NCBI RefSeq assembly: GCF_002150765.1
Contig: NZ_MUYM01000003.1
Location: 62,001 to 126,000, forward strand
Length of the DNA: 64,000 nt
Direction: 5' to 3'
From: Lentzea kentuckyensis
Lineage (GTDB): Bacteria > Actinomycetota > Actinomycetes > Mycobacteriales > Pseudonocardiaceae
The notes under the pieces were generated by a model. It was given only the letters and a program-made list of their open reading frames with translations. It did no database searches and had not been told where the DNA came from. Below are positions 29,717-39,049 of the stretch, in pieces. Within the stretch, counting starts at the first letter, position 1; each line of letters begins with the position of its first letter. Position numbers and translations under genes: made by a program.

Positions 29717-32700
29717 TCAGTGCTCCCCAGTCGTGATGGCGTCCCGCAGCTCTGCCTCGGAGAGCTGCTCGATCTCGGCGCGGATGGCGTCCTCCACCGC
29801 CGCGGCGAGGCCGTGGATGGTGCGTTGTTCGAAGACCGTCCGCACGGACAGGTCGAGGTCGAACTCCTCCTGCAACCGCGCGGTCATCCGGATGGCCAGC
29901 ACCGAGTGGCCACCCAGGTCGAAGAAGCTGTCGTGCACGCTGATCCGCTCGATGCCGAGGACCTCGGTCCAGACCGAGGCGATGACCTCTTCCGCGGGCG
30001 TGCTCGGCGGCACGAACTCATCGGCCGCGGCGGCCGGGGCGGGCAACGCGCGTTGGTCGAGCTTTCCGTTGGCGGTCAACGGAATGGCGTCGATCGACTG
30101 GAACACCGCCGGCACCATGTACTCCGGCAGCCGGGTGCGCAGCTCGTCGGCATCGGCCTCACCGACCACGTAGGCGGTCAGCGCGTTCTCGCCACTTTCG
30201 GTGGGGCGCAGCAGGACCACCGCGTCCCGCACCGAGGGCTGGGCCAGCAGTGCGGCCCGCACCTCACCCAGCTCGACCCGGTAACCGCGGATCTTGACCT
30301 GGTCGTCGGCACGGCCGAGGAAGTCCACCGCCCCACCGGGCAGGCGGCGGGCCACGTCGCCGGTCCGGTACAGCCGGGAACCCGGTACGCCGTACGGGTT
30401 CGGCACGAACTTCTCGGCGGTCAGACCGGGACGACCCAGGTAACCGCGGCCGACACCGGTGCCGCCCAGGTACAACTCACCCGGCACACCGGCGGGCACC
30501 GGCTGCAGGTCGCCGTCCAGCACGTAGGCCGTGGTGTTCGGCAACGGCTGTCCGATCGGCACACTGCGCTGTTGCGGCACGGTGATCGGGTGTGTGGTCG
30601 CGCCGATGGCGGTCTCGGTGGGGCCGTACTCGTTGATCAACCGGTCCGGGCCGAGCAGTTCGAGCCAGTGGTTGGCGGTCGCGGGCGGCAGCGCCTCACC
30701 GGCGACCAGCACGACGTCGGCGAGCGCACGGGACTGGTCGGCGTCGAGCTGATGCGTCAGCAGATCCAGGTGGCCAGGGGTGAGCTTGATGAAGCTGTAG
30801 GGCGCGCCGGCGAGCAGGGCGCTGCCGAGCTTGGTCAGGTCCAGGTCGTCGGGCAGGAGGTGGGTCGTGCGGCCGGTCATCAGCGGCACGAACAGGTTGG
30901 TGGCCGGCAGGTCGAACGCCACCGAGGAGAACAACGGCGCGCCACCAGGCCCGCGCACCAGGTCCTGGGCCGCCCAGTGCAGGTGGTTGGCCAGGCCGCG
31001 CTGGGTGATCGCGACACCCTTGGGACGGCCGGTGGAGCCGGAGGTGTAGATGACGTAGGCCAGCTGGTCCAGGTCGCGCGCGCGTTCGGGAGCGGTGTCC
31101 GGGTAGGCGGTGAGGTCGAACTGGTCGCTGGTGGTGATCACGATCGGTGCGGCACTGTCCGCGACGGTGTGTGCGATCCGTTCGGCGGGATTCGCCGGAT
31201 CCATTGGCAAATATGCGGATCCCGACTTCCACGCGGCCAGCATCGCGGTCACCAGGTCGACGCCGCGGGGCAGGCACACCCCGACCAGCACGTCCGGACC
31301 CGCACCCAGCGAGCGCAGGTGGTGGGCCAGGCGGTTGGCGCGCGCGTCCAGTTCGGCGTAGCTGACCTGTTCCGCGCCGGAGACCAGTGCGATCGCCGAC
31401 GGGTTCTCGGCCACGCGCGCCTCGAACTCGTCCAGCACCGACGTCTGCGGGAACGCGCGCTCCGGCCCACCGGCGAGCAGTTCGTCCCGCTCACCGGCCG
31501 GCAGCAGATCCACAGTGGACAAACGGCGGGCCGGGTCCGCGGTGACCGAGCCGATCAGGCGCTGGAAGTGTCCCGCCAGCCGTTCGATCGTGGCGTGCTC
31601 GAACAACGCGGTGGCGTACTCGAACACACCGGTCCAGCTGCCGTCGGACTCCGGGCGCACGTACAGGGTCAGGTCGGTCTTGGCCACCCGCCGGGCCCGC
31701 ACGAAGGCCGCGCCGTCGGACCGGTCGGGCAGACCGCCGATGTAGCGCTCGTCACCGAAGTTGAAGGCCACCTGGTACAGCGGCGTGCGGGAGAGGTCCC
31801 GCTCCGGCCGCAACAGCTCGACCAGGTGCTCGAAGCACACGTCCTGGTGCGCGAAGGCCGCGCGGGCGGAGTCGCGGACCACGTCCACCGCCTCGGTGAA
31901 CGGCGCGTCGGCGTCCAGCTGGCAGCGCAGCACCAGCGAGTTGAGGAAGAAACCCACCATCGGCTCGGTTTCCGGCCGGTCGCGGCCAGCCACCGGCACG
32001 CCGAGGGTGACGTCCCACTGGCCGCTGTGCCGGGCCAGCAGGGTGCAGAACGCGGCGAGCGCCGTCATGAACGGCGTCGCGCCCTGGCCACGGCCCAGCG
32101 CGGTGAGCCGGTCGGCGACGTGGGCGGGCACGGTGAAGGGCACCAGGCCACCGCGGGCGTCCCGCTCGGCCGGGCGCTGGTGGTCGGTGGACAACTCGAG
32201 CGGGGTGGCGCCGTCCAGCGTCCGCTGCCAGAAGTCGAGGTGTGCGCCCAGCCGGTCCTTGTCCCGGTGGGTGCGCTGCCAGGTGGCGAAGTCGGCGTAC
32301 TGCACCGCCAGTTCGGGCAACGACGGGGTGCGTCCGGCGGTCAGGTCGGCGCAGACCTGGTGGAACTCCTGCTCCAGCACCGCGGCCGACCAGCCGTCCG
32401 CGGCGATGTGGTGGACGGTGATCAGCAGCTGCTGGCGGCCGTCCGGCTCGCGCAGCAGCAGAGCCCGCCACAACCTGCCCTCGGCCAGGTCGAACCCGGC
32501 GTCCAGCTGCTCGCGGAAGCGTTCCTCGATCTCGTCCAGCCGGGCCTCGACCATCCGAAGTTCCACGGTGGACGGTGCGCGGACGATCTGCCGCGGCTCG
32601 CCGTCCACCGTGACGTAACGGGTGCGCAGCGACTCGTGGCGGGCCTCCAGCACCGTCAACGCCTCCCGCACCACACTGGGGGAGAGCTCGCCGGGCAGTC

Positions 32701-33277
32701 GGATGTGCAGTGGCAGCACCCATTCCGCGCTCTCCGGGTGCAGGTCGGCCATGAACCACACCCGGCGCTGCCCGAACGACAGCGGCAGCGCGTGCTCGCG
32801 GCTCACCGGCTCGATCGGCGATAGCTCGCCCGCCGCCGCGTCCACCAGCTCGGCCTGCCGCGTCACCGTGGTCGCGGTGTACAGCTCCGCCAGCGGCACC
32901 TCGCGCCCGGTGACCACGCGCAGCCGTTCCACCAGGGTGGTCAGCAGCAACGAGTGGCCGCCCAGGTGGAAGAAGTCGTCGTCCGCGCCGATGTCGGTGG
33001 CGTCCAGCAGATCCGCCCACACCGCGGCCACCGCTCGTTCGGTGTCCGTGCGCGGCTCGACGTACTCCGGACGGTCGGAGTCCAGCAGCAGCAGGGGTTC
33101 CGGCTCTTCCACCGGACCCAGCCGCTCCACCGAGCCGTCGTTGCGGAAGCGGGCCAGCTCCCCGGTGCCGACCCCGTTCACGTGCAGCTCGCCCAGCACA
33201 CCCGGAGGCACCGGCGAACCGAACTCGTCGAGCACGGCCACGGTGGCGTCCTCGGGCGCAAGCGAATCCTGATACAC
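29717..33277 (-). CDS. NRPS A, initiating synthetase (A remnant-PCP-C-A-PCP)
   Basis: An 1186-aa synthetase. The start chosen is GTG at 33277 with AGGAG five bases upstream; longer frames would overlap the hydroxylase gene. Residues 1-60 hold only scraps of an adenylation domain ([14 protein letters not shown], then an A8-like [11 protein letters not shown]) with no ATP-binding core. Next come a PCP (GGHS near residue 109), a canonical C domain (HHIAADG near 293), an A domain (TSGSTG near 748) with code residues D-L-T-K-L-A-E-I-G (Asn-like), a PCP (GGHS near 1123) and a short acidic helical tail that may dock to NRPS B. The first carrier must be charged by an enzyme encoded elsewhere, for example an acyl-AMP ligase. 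A lipid or aryl starter is possible but not shown. Confidence 0.96.
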   Translation of the reverse strand: MYQDSLAPEDATVAVLDEFGSPVPPGVLGELHVNGVGTGELARFRNDGSVERLGPVEEPEPLLLLDSDRPEYVEPRTDTERAVAAVWADLLDATDIGADDDFFHLGGHSLLLTTLVERLRVVTGREVPLAELYTATTVTRQAELVDAAAGELSPIEPVSREHALPLSFGQRRVWFMADLHPESAEWVLPLHIRLPGELSPSVVREALTVLEARHESLRTRYVTVDGEPRQIVRAPSTVELRMVEARLDEIEERFREQLDAGFDLAEGRLWRALLLREPDGRQQLLITVHHIAADGWSAAVLEQEFHQVCADLTAGRTPSLPELAVQYADFATWQRTHRDKDRLGAHLDFWQRTLDGATPLELSTDHQRPAERDARGGLVPFTVPAHVADRLTALGRGQGATPFMTALAAFCTLLARHSGQWDVTLGVPVAGRDRPETEPMVGFFLNSLVLRCQLDADAPFTEAVDVVRDSARAAFAHQDVCFEHLVELLRPERDLSRTPLYQVAFNFGDERYIGGLPDRSDGAAFVRARRVAKTDLTLYVRPESDGSWTGVFEYATALFEHATIERLAGHFQRLIGSVTADPARRLSTVDLLPAGERDELLAGGPERAFPQTSVLDEFEARVAENPSAIALVSGAEQVSYAELDARANRLAHHLRSLGAGPDVLVGVCLPRGVDLVTAMLAAWKSGSAYLPMDPANPAERIAHTVADSAAPIVITTSDQFDLTAYPDTAPERARDLDQLAYVIYTSGSTGRPKGVAITQRGLANHLHWAAQDLVRGPGGAPLFSSVAFDLPATNLFVPLMTGRTTHLLPDDLDLTKLGSALLAGAPYSFIKLTPGHLDLLTHQLDADQSRALADVVLVAGEALPPATANHWLELLGPDRLINEYGPTETAIGATTHPITVPQQRSVPIGQPLPNTTAYVLDGDLQPVPAGVPGELYLGGTGVGRGYLGRPGLTAEKFVPNPYGVPGSRLYRTGDVARRLPGGAVDFLGRADDQVKIRGYRVELGEVRAALLAQPSVRDAVVLLRPTESGENALTAYVVGEADADELRTRLPEYMVPAVFQSIDAIPLTANGKLDQRALPAPAAAADEFVPPSTPAEEVIASVWTEVLGIERISVHDSFFDLGGHSVLAIRMTARLQEEFDLDLSVRTVFEQRTIHGLAAAVEDAIRAEIEQLSEAELRDAITTGEH

Positions 33278-33326
33278 GGGTGCTCCTGGCGGCTTGGAGG
33301 TGAACGGGGTCGGACGGGGGAGTGGG

Positions 33327-34310
33327 TCAGGACAGGACGTAGCCGTTGCCGGGGCGGTACCCACGGGTGCGGCGGTTGTCCAGGTGCACGAAGGTGCGGT
33401 GCAGCCAGCGGTCCTGGCCGTCGTAGCGAGGTTCGAACGCGCTGCGGCCGTGCAGGGAGATCCGGTTGTCCACGAAGGCCATCTCGCCGGACTGCAGCAC
33501 CAGCGAGGTCGACACCGCGAGCAGCGCGTCACGCAACGCGTCCAGCGCGGCCCGGCCCTCGGGGTCCAGCGGTTCGGTGGCGGCGAAGTCCACCACGACG
33601 TTCGGGTCGGCGGTGTCGCCGCCGAGCACCGGATGCGGTTCGGTGGCCGCGTCCGAGTGGAAGGACGGCGGGGCCGCGGTGACGAACCGGGGACGGGCCA
33701 GCACCTCGACCACCTCTGCCGGAAGCAGCGGCAGGGCGCGCCGGATCGAGGAGACCAGGGTGCCTGCGGTGCCGCTGTGGTCGTTGCGCAGGCAGAGCAG
33801 ACCGACGAAGTCCGGGCGGTGCGGGTGGAAGGCGTTCTCCACGTGCATCTCCAACGGCACCGAGCCGGCGTTGCTCTGGGAGCTCTCCCGACCGGGCACC
33901 GGCACCACGTTCTGCACCAGCGCGCCGGACTTCTCCTGCCGGTAAGCCAGGATCTCGCCCAGCAGCAACGCGAGCAGCGCGGCCACCGCGGCCGGGCGGG
34001 TGGCGTTGCGCTCCACCGACTCCGGCACGTTCGGCGTGGGCGGCAGCAGCGAGGTGTCGATCGGCAGGTTGCCGATCAGCAACACCCCGTCGGTGCCGGG
34101 GTCGTGCCGGAACCGGCTCGCCGTCTCCCGCAGGCGCGCGGGCAGCAGGCAGGCCAGGCGACGGGCCGCCGCCACCCAGGCGGGGTCGTCGACCAGGCCG
34201 GGCGCGGTGCTCGCCAGCTGTTCGGCCAGCACGCCGAACTCCGCGCGTTCCAGGTCGGTGAGCGTGATGCTGAGCCCGCTCGCCGCTGGTGCGGTCAACA
34301 CTTCGGTCAT
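33327..34310 (-). CDS. Fe(II)/2-oxoglutarate-dependent L-asparagine (or related amino acid) beta-hydroxylase, AsnO/VioC family
   Basis: A 327-aa member of the clavaminate-synthase-like family that hydroxylates the C3 of free amino acids before NRPS loading (AsnO on Asn, VioC on Arg, OrfP and MppO on Arg-derived residues). Iron ligands read as H156, E158 (HVE motif) and H287 in the context LHGRSAF, with R305 in WLHRTF placed to bind 2-oxoglutarate. This numbering almost superimposes on what I recall for AsnO. The start is ATG at 34310, 25 bp after the upstream hydroxylase stop; NRPS A begins 49 bp downstream. With Asn-type A domains in the cluster, 3-hydroxyasparagine is the favoured product. 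Substrate identity is an inference. Confidence 0.9.
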   Translation of the reverse strand: MTEVLTAPAASGLSITLTDLERAEFGVLAEQLASTAPGLVDDPAWVAAARRLACLLPARLRETASRFRHDPGTDGVLLIGNLPIDTSLLPPTPNVPESVERNATRPAAVAALLALLLGEILAYRQEKSGALVQNVVPVPGRESSQSNAGSVPLEMHVENAFHPHRPDFVGLLCLRNDHSGTAGTLVSSIRRALPLLPAEVVEVLARPRFVTAAPPSFHSDAATEPHPVLGGDTADPNVVVDFAATEPLDPEGRAALDALRDALLAVSTSLVLQSGEMAFVDNRISLHGRSAFEPRYDGQDRWLHRTFVHLDNRRTRGYRPGNGYVLS

Positions 34311-34335
34311 CGCGGATCCGTGTCCTCTCTCGTTG

Positions 34336-35274
34336 TCAGTCCGACATCGCGACGAGCACACGGCGCTTGCCGGTGAACGGCCGCCGTCCGTGCCCGAGCA
34401 GGACGTTGTCGATCAGCAGCAGGTCGCCGACCCGCCAGTCGACGTCCACCGCCGCCTCCAGACCGCGATCGCGGACCTGGATCACGTACTCCTCGGGGAT
34501 GGGCGTGCCGTCGGCGAAGGAGACCCACTGCGGGAAGTCCTCGACGGGCAGCACCTTCGCCAGTTCCGCGGCGGTCTCGTCGCCGAGCGTCGCCGGGTGC
34601 CACTGGTCGGACTGGTTGAACCAGACCTCGTCCCCGGTCACCGGGTGCTTGAGCGTGGCCGGCCGGACCTGGGAAACCTTGAGATTGCCGCGCTTCCACT
34701 CCCAGGTGGCGCCCGAGTTGCCCAGGAACTCCTCCACGACGGCCTTGTCGTCGGTCTCGAAGGTGTCCATCCAGCTCTTGCCGAGGCCGTAGCCGTCGTG
34801 CAGGTTCTGGGTGTAGCGCACGCCGCCGGAGAAGGCCTCCTGCACCTCGGGGTCGAGGGACTCGAGCCACAGCCGGGCGTCCACCACCGGGGTCGCGCCA
34901 CCGGTCTCGGCGGCCACCGCGCAGAAGAACAGCAGCCGGGACGGCCACTGGTGGGCGTAGGAAAGCTCGTTGTGCATGGAGATCGTGTACTCGGGCGGGT
35001 ACTCGGTCGAGGTGTAGACGTTCTTCCCGACCTTGGTGCGCGGGGAGTTGCCGTGCACGTACGCGAGCCGGTTGGGCAGCAGGTGGTCCATCACCTCGCC
35101 GAGAGTGTCCTCGGTGACGTGGAAACCCCGGAACACCAAGCCCTTCTCCTTGATCAGGAGGGCGTCCAGGTCGCTCGCGCCGGCGAGGTGGGCGGCCAGC
35201 CCCGCGGCGCTCGCCTCTGCCCCGACCGAGTCGGGGGTGATCTCCAGCGGCCGCCACTCGTGCCGGTTGTCCAT
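34336..35274 (-). CDS. TauD/SyrP-type Fe(II)/2-oxoglutarate dioxygenase
   Basis: A 312-aa TauD-fold dioxygenase. The facial-triad ligands are H101 and E103 (HNE motif followed by LSYAHQWPSRL) and H295 (LLGHGRRPF); the C-terminal KRRVL provides the cosubstrate Arg. The HNE variant of HxD and the conserved neighbourhood resemble SyrP and KtzO/KtzP, which hydroxylate aspartyl or glutamyl residues tethered to NRPS carrier proteins. The start is ATG at 35274 with GGAGGG ten bases upstream. It is co-directional with the second hydroxylase and the NRPS genes. It likely modifies a carrier-bound residue in the same peptide; which one is unknown. It is clearly a different lineage from the AsnO-like enzyme next door. 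Confidence 0.88.
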   Translation of the reverse strand: MDNRHEWRPLEITPDSVGAEASAAGLAAHLAGASDLDALLIKEKGLVFRGFHVTEDTLGEVMDHLLPNRLAYVHGNSPRTKVGKNVYTSTEYPPEYTISMHNELSYAHQWPSRLLFFCAVAAETGGATPVVDARLWLESLDPEVQEAFSGGVRYTQNLHDGYGLGKSWMDTFETDDKAVVEEFLGNSGATWEWKRGNLKVSQVRPATLKHPVTGDEVWFNQSDQWHPATLGDETAAELAKVLPVEDFPQWVSFADGTPIPEEYVIQVRDRGLEAAVDVDWRVGDLLLIDNVLLGHGRRPFTGKRRVLVAMSD

Positions 35275-35330
35275 TGTGGCCGTTCCCTCCAGGCAGGCGG
35301 ATTCGTCGTGCGACCACCGTGCCGGGAACG

Positions 35331-35351
35331 GCTATATTTCTTCGATATAGC
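35331..35351. promoter_or_regulatory. AT-rich perfect inverted repeat upstream of the hydroxylase-NRPS genes
   Basis: GCTATAT, 7 bases, ATATAGC: a 7-bp perfect palindrome with a 7-nt spacer. It sits immediately after the stop of the FixH-like gene and 57 bp before the first hydroxylase start. It is AT-rich in an otherwise GC-rich region and lacks a T-run, so an operator is more likely than a terminator. Function unproven. Confidence 0.4.
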
Positions 35352-35774
35352 TCAACCGGCGGACACCGGCACCGTTACCGTCGTCAGCTCCGTGCCTTCT
35401 TTTCCGTGCAGCCGCACCGAGAGCTCCCACACTCCGGACATCGGGAACAACTCACCGGTGGCGTGAAATTGGCCAGGGCCAACGCTTTCGGCTTTCAGCT
35501 GCGAAGTGGCGTGGCCCATTCGGGGCATCGCCGCTTCCAACGCCAGCCGGTCCACCTCCACCGGTCCGTGGTCACGCCGGAAGACCTCGACGTCGACTGT
35601 GTTGTCGCCGGTGGCCCAGCGCTGCAGGCGCAGCGCCACGGTGTAGCTCGCCGAGTTCGCGGTCAGTCGTTGACGTGCCGGATCAGGTGCGGAGAACGCC
35701 ACGTAACCGACCACCACAGCGGCCACCGCCAGTGCGCTCACCAGGACGATGGTGACGATCTTCTTGCGCGGCAA
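35352..35774 (-). CDS. FixH/YtkA-like membrane-anchored protein
   Basis: A 140-aa protein with one N-terminal membrane segment (about residues 6-28, preceded by MPRKK) and a small extracytoplasmic beta-rich domain. The domain contains MPRMGHA and later a GVWELSV strand, the pattern of FixH/YtkA-like domains often found beside copper transport genes. The ATG is 3 nt after the preceding stop, so it is in an operon with the larger CopC-like protein. A role in metal handling is inferred from the family; a direct role in peptide production or self-protection is not shown. Confidence 0.65.
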   Translation of the reverse strand: MPRKKIVTIVLVSALAVAAVVVGYVAFSAPDPARQRLTANSASYTVALRLQRWATGDNTVDVEVFRRDHGPVEVDRLALEAAMPRMGHATSQLKAESVGPGQFHATGELFPMSGVWELSVRLHGKEGTELTTVTVPVSAG

Positions 35775-35777
35775 GGC

Positions 35778-37205
35778 TCAGCGCTCCTCGGGGGCCACGT
35801 CGATGAACAGCGGCACGGTGTGCACCCGGAAGCCGCGCATGTACTGGATCCACACCGGATAACGCCCGGCGGCGGGGAAAGTGTAGGCAAAGCGCAGCAC
35901 CGGACCGTACTGGGCCACCGTGTCGTCCGGCAACCGTGCGCCCGGAACACTTTGCGCGGCCATGGAATCCTGCTCGTGCACGTGTCCGAACAGGTCGCTG
36001 CGGGTGTCGCGCACCACCAGATGTCCGGCCATGCCCAGCCAGGGCTGCAGATCGTGCACCGGCCGTCCGTTCGCGCGCACCTCCAGCTCGATGCCGGTGG
36101 GTTGTCCAGCGACGGGTTTCCCGGGGTTCAGCCGCAGCACCGTCTCGGTGTCGTCCGGTGGCGGAGGCGGTTCGGGGTGTGCCTCGCCGGTGACCTGGAA
36201 GCTGCCGGTGACCAGCTGGCCGCCGGAGTCGGCGCGTTCCAGCTCGGTGTTCACCAGGTAGCGGCCGGGACGGTCCACAGTCAGCCGCAGCTGCAACACC
36301 CCTGGACTCAGGCGAACCGGGTGCAGGTGCCGGAAGAATCCGCAGTCCGCACTGGTGATCACGGTGTGCGCCAGGGCCGCGTGGTGCGAGACCAGGTCGT
36401 CCGCGAGCCGCCCGGTGGCGCCGTCGGTCAGCGTCAGCGTCAGGGTGAACTCCTGGCCTGCCACCGGTTGCGCGGGGCCGGTGGTCAGCGTCTGGTTGAG
36501 GTACGGCCGGCCGCCGGCGGCGAACCCGTCCTCCGGCCGGTTCGGGATCGTCGGTGGCGCGCCCTCCGGCAACGCCGGTTGCACCGAGGAGGACAGCAAC
36601 GCCGCGGTCAGCGCCACGGTCAGGGTGACCACCGCGGCCAGTCCACCCGCCGTACCAAGGCTGCGCCGCCGGGTGGCCGCGGCCAGCAACGCCAGCGCGA
36701 GCAGCACTCCGGCCAGGGCGAATCCGGAGTAGGAAACCTTCTCCCACAACGCCGAAGTCGGCACCATCACCCGGAACGGCAGCACCGCGCGCTCGTCGCC
36801 GGCACGCAGTTCGAGTTCCCACGGGCCGGCGCGGTCGACCCGCAGCCGTGCCGTGTAGACCCCAGGCCGGTCCTCCAGCTTCACCGAGCCGGTGTACGGC
36901 GTGGGATCAGGACTTTCCACCGCGGTGGCGGCCAGCGAGATCTCCACGGGACGGACCGGATCGTGCGCCACGACGTCGACCACCAACGGACCGGGCACGG
37001 TCTCGGTGCGCCGCAAGACGATGGTGAGTTCGTTGCCCGCGAACGACTGCGCGAGCTGCACGTCCGCGGTGTTGCTGATGCCGTGCGCGGCCGCGACCTG
37101 TGCGGTGCACAGGGCCATCACCGCCACCAGCAGCAACATGATCGGCAGCCGGAAGGACCGGACCCCACCCGCGGTTCGCACCCGGTGAGAGTCCGGTCCG
37201 GCCAT
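35778..37205 (-). CDS. membrane protein with CopC-like and YtkA-like extracytoplasmic domains
   Basis: A 475-aa protein. A signal/anchor segment (about 20-40) ends in AAAHG, which could leave His near the mature N-terminus as in CopC-type copper proteins. A beta-sandwich region follows to about 130, then two hydrophobic helices (about 150-175 and 185-205), then two more beta domains. The last has PWLGMAGHLVVRD and FGHVHEQDSM, a His/Met-rich pattern common in heavy-metal-associated YtkA-like proteins of actinobacteria. The start is ATG at 37205, 23 bp after the SARP stop, so all may share one transcript. A copper or redox role is a family-based inference. It is unusual between the regulator and tailoring genes of an NRPS cluster. 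Confidence 0.6.
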   Translation of the reverse strand: MAGPDSHRVRTAGGVRSFRLPIMLLLVAVMALCTAQVAAAHGISNTADVQLAQSFAGNELTIVLRRTETVPGPLVVDVVAHDPVRPVEISLAATAVESPDPTPYTGSVKLEDRPGVYTARLRVDRAGPWELELRAGDERAVLPFRVMVPTSALWEKVSYSGFALAGVLLALALLAAATRRRSLGTAGGLAAVVTLTVALTAALLSSSVQPALPEGAPPTIPNRPEDGFAAGGRPYLNQTLTTGPAQPVAGQEFTLTLTLTDGATGRLADDLVSHHAALAHTVITSADCGFFRHLHPVRLSPGVLQLRLTVDRPGRYLVNTELERADSGGQLVTGSFQVTGEAHPEPPPPPDDTETVLRLNPGKPVAGQPTGIELEVRANGRPVHDLQPWLGMAGHLVVRDTRSDLFGHVHEQDSMAAQSVPGARLPDDTVAQYGPVLRFAYTFPAAGRYPVWIQYMRGFRVHTVPLFIDVAPEER

Positions 37206-37220
37206 ATACCGCCGCTATAT
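37204..37220. promoter_or_regulatory. short AT-rich inverted repeat at the start of the CopC-like gene
   Basis: ATATA, 7 bases, TATAT, overlapping the ATG of the membrane protein gene. Like the repeat at 35331-35351 it has two short AT arms separated by 7 bases. The arms are short and may be coincidental. Confidence 0.2.
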
Positions 37221-37228
37221 CCGCCGGT

Positions 37229-39049
37229 CTAGACCGCGGCCGGGGCCGGGTACAGCCCACGCCTGGGCGCGGCCAGCTGCGCGCCGAGGTGCCGTTCCTG
37301 CGCGAAAGCCCGCACCAGCGGGTGGAACCGGTAGTGCACGCACCCGGTCGCGTCCACCGAGACCGCCTCGGTCATCCGCGCGTCCACCAGCGACTCCAGC
37401 AGGTCCTCCACCTCGGCCACCGGTTCGTTCAGGGCAGCCGCCGCCACCCTGGCCGGGAACTCCCGCGTCTCCAGCAGGCTCAGCCGCACCAGTCCGCGCC
37501 GGGCGACCTGCGACAGCCGGGCGTAGCTGCCGGCCAGGCTGGTGCGGACGTCCATGTCTCCCAGGCACAACTCGGCGAGCCGGGAACGTTCGTCCTCCAG
37601 TCGCCGGGCCAGCACCGAGATCGGCCAGTGCGGTTTGTCCACCAGCCGGGCCGCAGCGATGCGCACCGCCATCGGCAACCGCCCGCACAGCTCCGCGATC
37701 CGCCGTGCGGCCACCTCCTCCGCGGCCACCCGCGCCTCGCCCACCACGGCGGTGAACAGCGCCAACGCGGACTCCGCGTCCAGTGGACCGAGGTCGAGCA
37801 CGCAGCCGACCTCGGCGGTCACCGGGGCGCTGCGGCTGGTGATCACCACCCGGCAGTTGCGGCCGCCGGGCAACAGTGGCCGGACCTGCTGCCAGCCGGC
37901 CGCGTTGTCCAGCAGCACCAGGATTCGCCGGTCGCCGATCAGGCTGCGGTACAGGTTCACCCGCTCGGACAACGTGTCCGGCACCTGCTCGGAGGTGGCG
38001 CCGAGCGCGGTGAGGAACCACCGCAGCACCTCGGCCGGTTCAGCCGGGATGCCGGAGTCACCGCCGAGGTCGACGAAGAGCTGGCCGTCCGGGAAGTTCG
38101 CGTGCGCCTCGTGCGCGGCGCGCACCGCGAGCGCGGTCTTCCCACACCCCGGCATGCCGCGGACCAGTGCCACCGCCCGGCGGTGCCCGGCCTCGCCGGG
38201 GCTGGTGCGCAGCAGGTCCCGCAGCTGTCGCAACTGCGGATCCCGCCCGGCCAGTTCGGGCACGTCGGCGGGCAGCATGGCCGGCGGCACCGGCCCGGCG
38301 GACGCGACCTGGCGCAGCGCGGCCGCCCCCGTGAGCACGTCCTGCTGTGCCTGGCGCAGCAGGGAACCGGGGTCCACACCCAGTTCACCGGCCAGGATGC
38401 GCCGGCCGTCCTCGAACACTGCCAGCGCGTCCGCCTGCCGATCGCAGCGGAACAGCGCGATCATCAACTGAGCGCGCGACCGTTCCCGCAACGGGTGGTC
38501 GGTGACCAGCCCGGTCAGCTCCGAGACCAGGCGTTCGTGCCGGCCCAGCGCGAGTTCGGCCTCTGCCAGGTTCTCCAGCGCGGCGAGCCGTTCTTCCTCC
38601 AGGCGCACGCCTTCCGCGCCGCGCAGGAACTCGGTCACCCCGGCCAACGCAGGTCCGCGCCAGCAGCCCAGGGCGGCCCGCAGTGCCGCCGTCGCGGATT
38701 CCGCTTCACCGCGTTCCAGCGCTTGCGCGCCCATGGCGGCGTGCGTGCGGAACTGGCTAACGTCGGAGGCCACGCCGTTGTCCCGCAGCAGGTAGCCGGG
38801 CCTTTTGCGGACCAGGTCCACCCGGTGGCCGAGATATTTTCGCAATCTCGACACGTAGGTGTGGATCTGGGCGTTCACGGTTTTCGGGGGATTTTCTCCC
38901 CACAACAATTCGGTGAGTCGGTCATCAGAAAGCACATGACCGCTGGAAAGAAGCAGGGCGGCGAGAACGGTTCTCTGTTTTGCGCCGTCGAGTGAGATCT
39001 CGGCCGAGCCGTCCCAGACGCTCACCGGTCCGAGGATCCGGAATTCCAC
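37229..39049 (-). CDS. AfsR/SARP-family transcriptional regulator with NB-ARC domain
   Basis: A 606-aa regulator. Residues 1-90 form an OmpR-like winged helix (MEFRILGPVSVWDG start, YVSRLRKYLG recognition region). Residues about 95-250 are the bacterial transcriptional activation domain. An NB-ARC-type ATPase follows with Walker A GMPGCGKTA near residue 300 and Walker B RRILVLLDN. The tail probably contains the winged-helix part of the STAND module, without long TPR repeats. The start is GTG at 39049. SARPs activate antibiotic clusters, and this one is co-directional with the hydroxylase-NRPS genes and may be first in their transcript. It is divergent from a second SARP. Confidence 0.92.
   Translation of the reverse strand: MEFRILGPVSVWDGSAEISLDGAKQRTVLAALLLSSGHVLSDDRLTELLWGENPPKTVNAQIHTYVSRLRKYLGHRVDLVRKRPGYLLRDNGVASDVSQFRTHAAMGAQALERGEAESATAALRAALGCWRGPALAGVTEFLRGAEGVRLEEERLAALENLAEAELALGRHERLVSELTGLVTDHPLRERSRAQLMIALFRCDRQADALAVFEDGRRILAGELGVDPGSLLRQAQQDVLTGAAALRQVASAGPVPPAMLPADVPELAGRDPQLRQLRDLLRTSPGEAGHRRAVALVRGMPGCGKTALAVRAAHEAHANFPDGQLFVDLGGDSGIPAEPAEVLRWFLTALGATSEQVPDTLSERVNLYRSLIGDRRILVLLDNAAGWQQVRPLLPGGRNCRVVITSRSAPVTAEVGCVLDLGPLDAESALALFTAVVGEARVAAEEVAARRIAELCGRLPMAVRIAAARLVDKPHWPISVLARRLEDERSRLAELCLGDMDVRTSLAGSYARLSQVARRGLVRLSLLETREFPARVAAAALNEPVAEVEDLLESLVDARMTEAVSVDATGCVHYRFHPLVRAFAQERHLGAQLAAPRRGLYPAPAAV

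Noticed and set aside
33278-33532. N-terminal extension of NRPS A
   Set aside because: It overlaps the end of the AsnO-like gene and encodes no domain. The GTG at 33277 has a good ribosome site.
34311-34361. 17-residue upstream extension of the AsnO-like enzyme
   Set aside because: It overlaps the preceding hydroxylase gene. The MTEVL start gives residue numbering matching AsnO and has an AGGA-type site.
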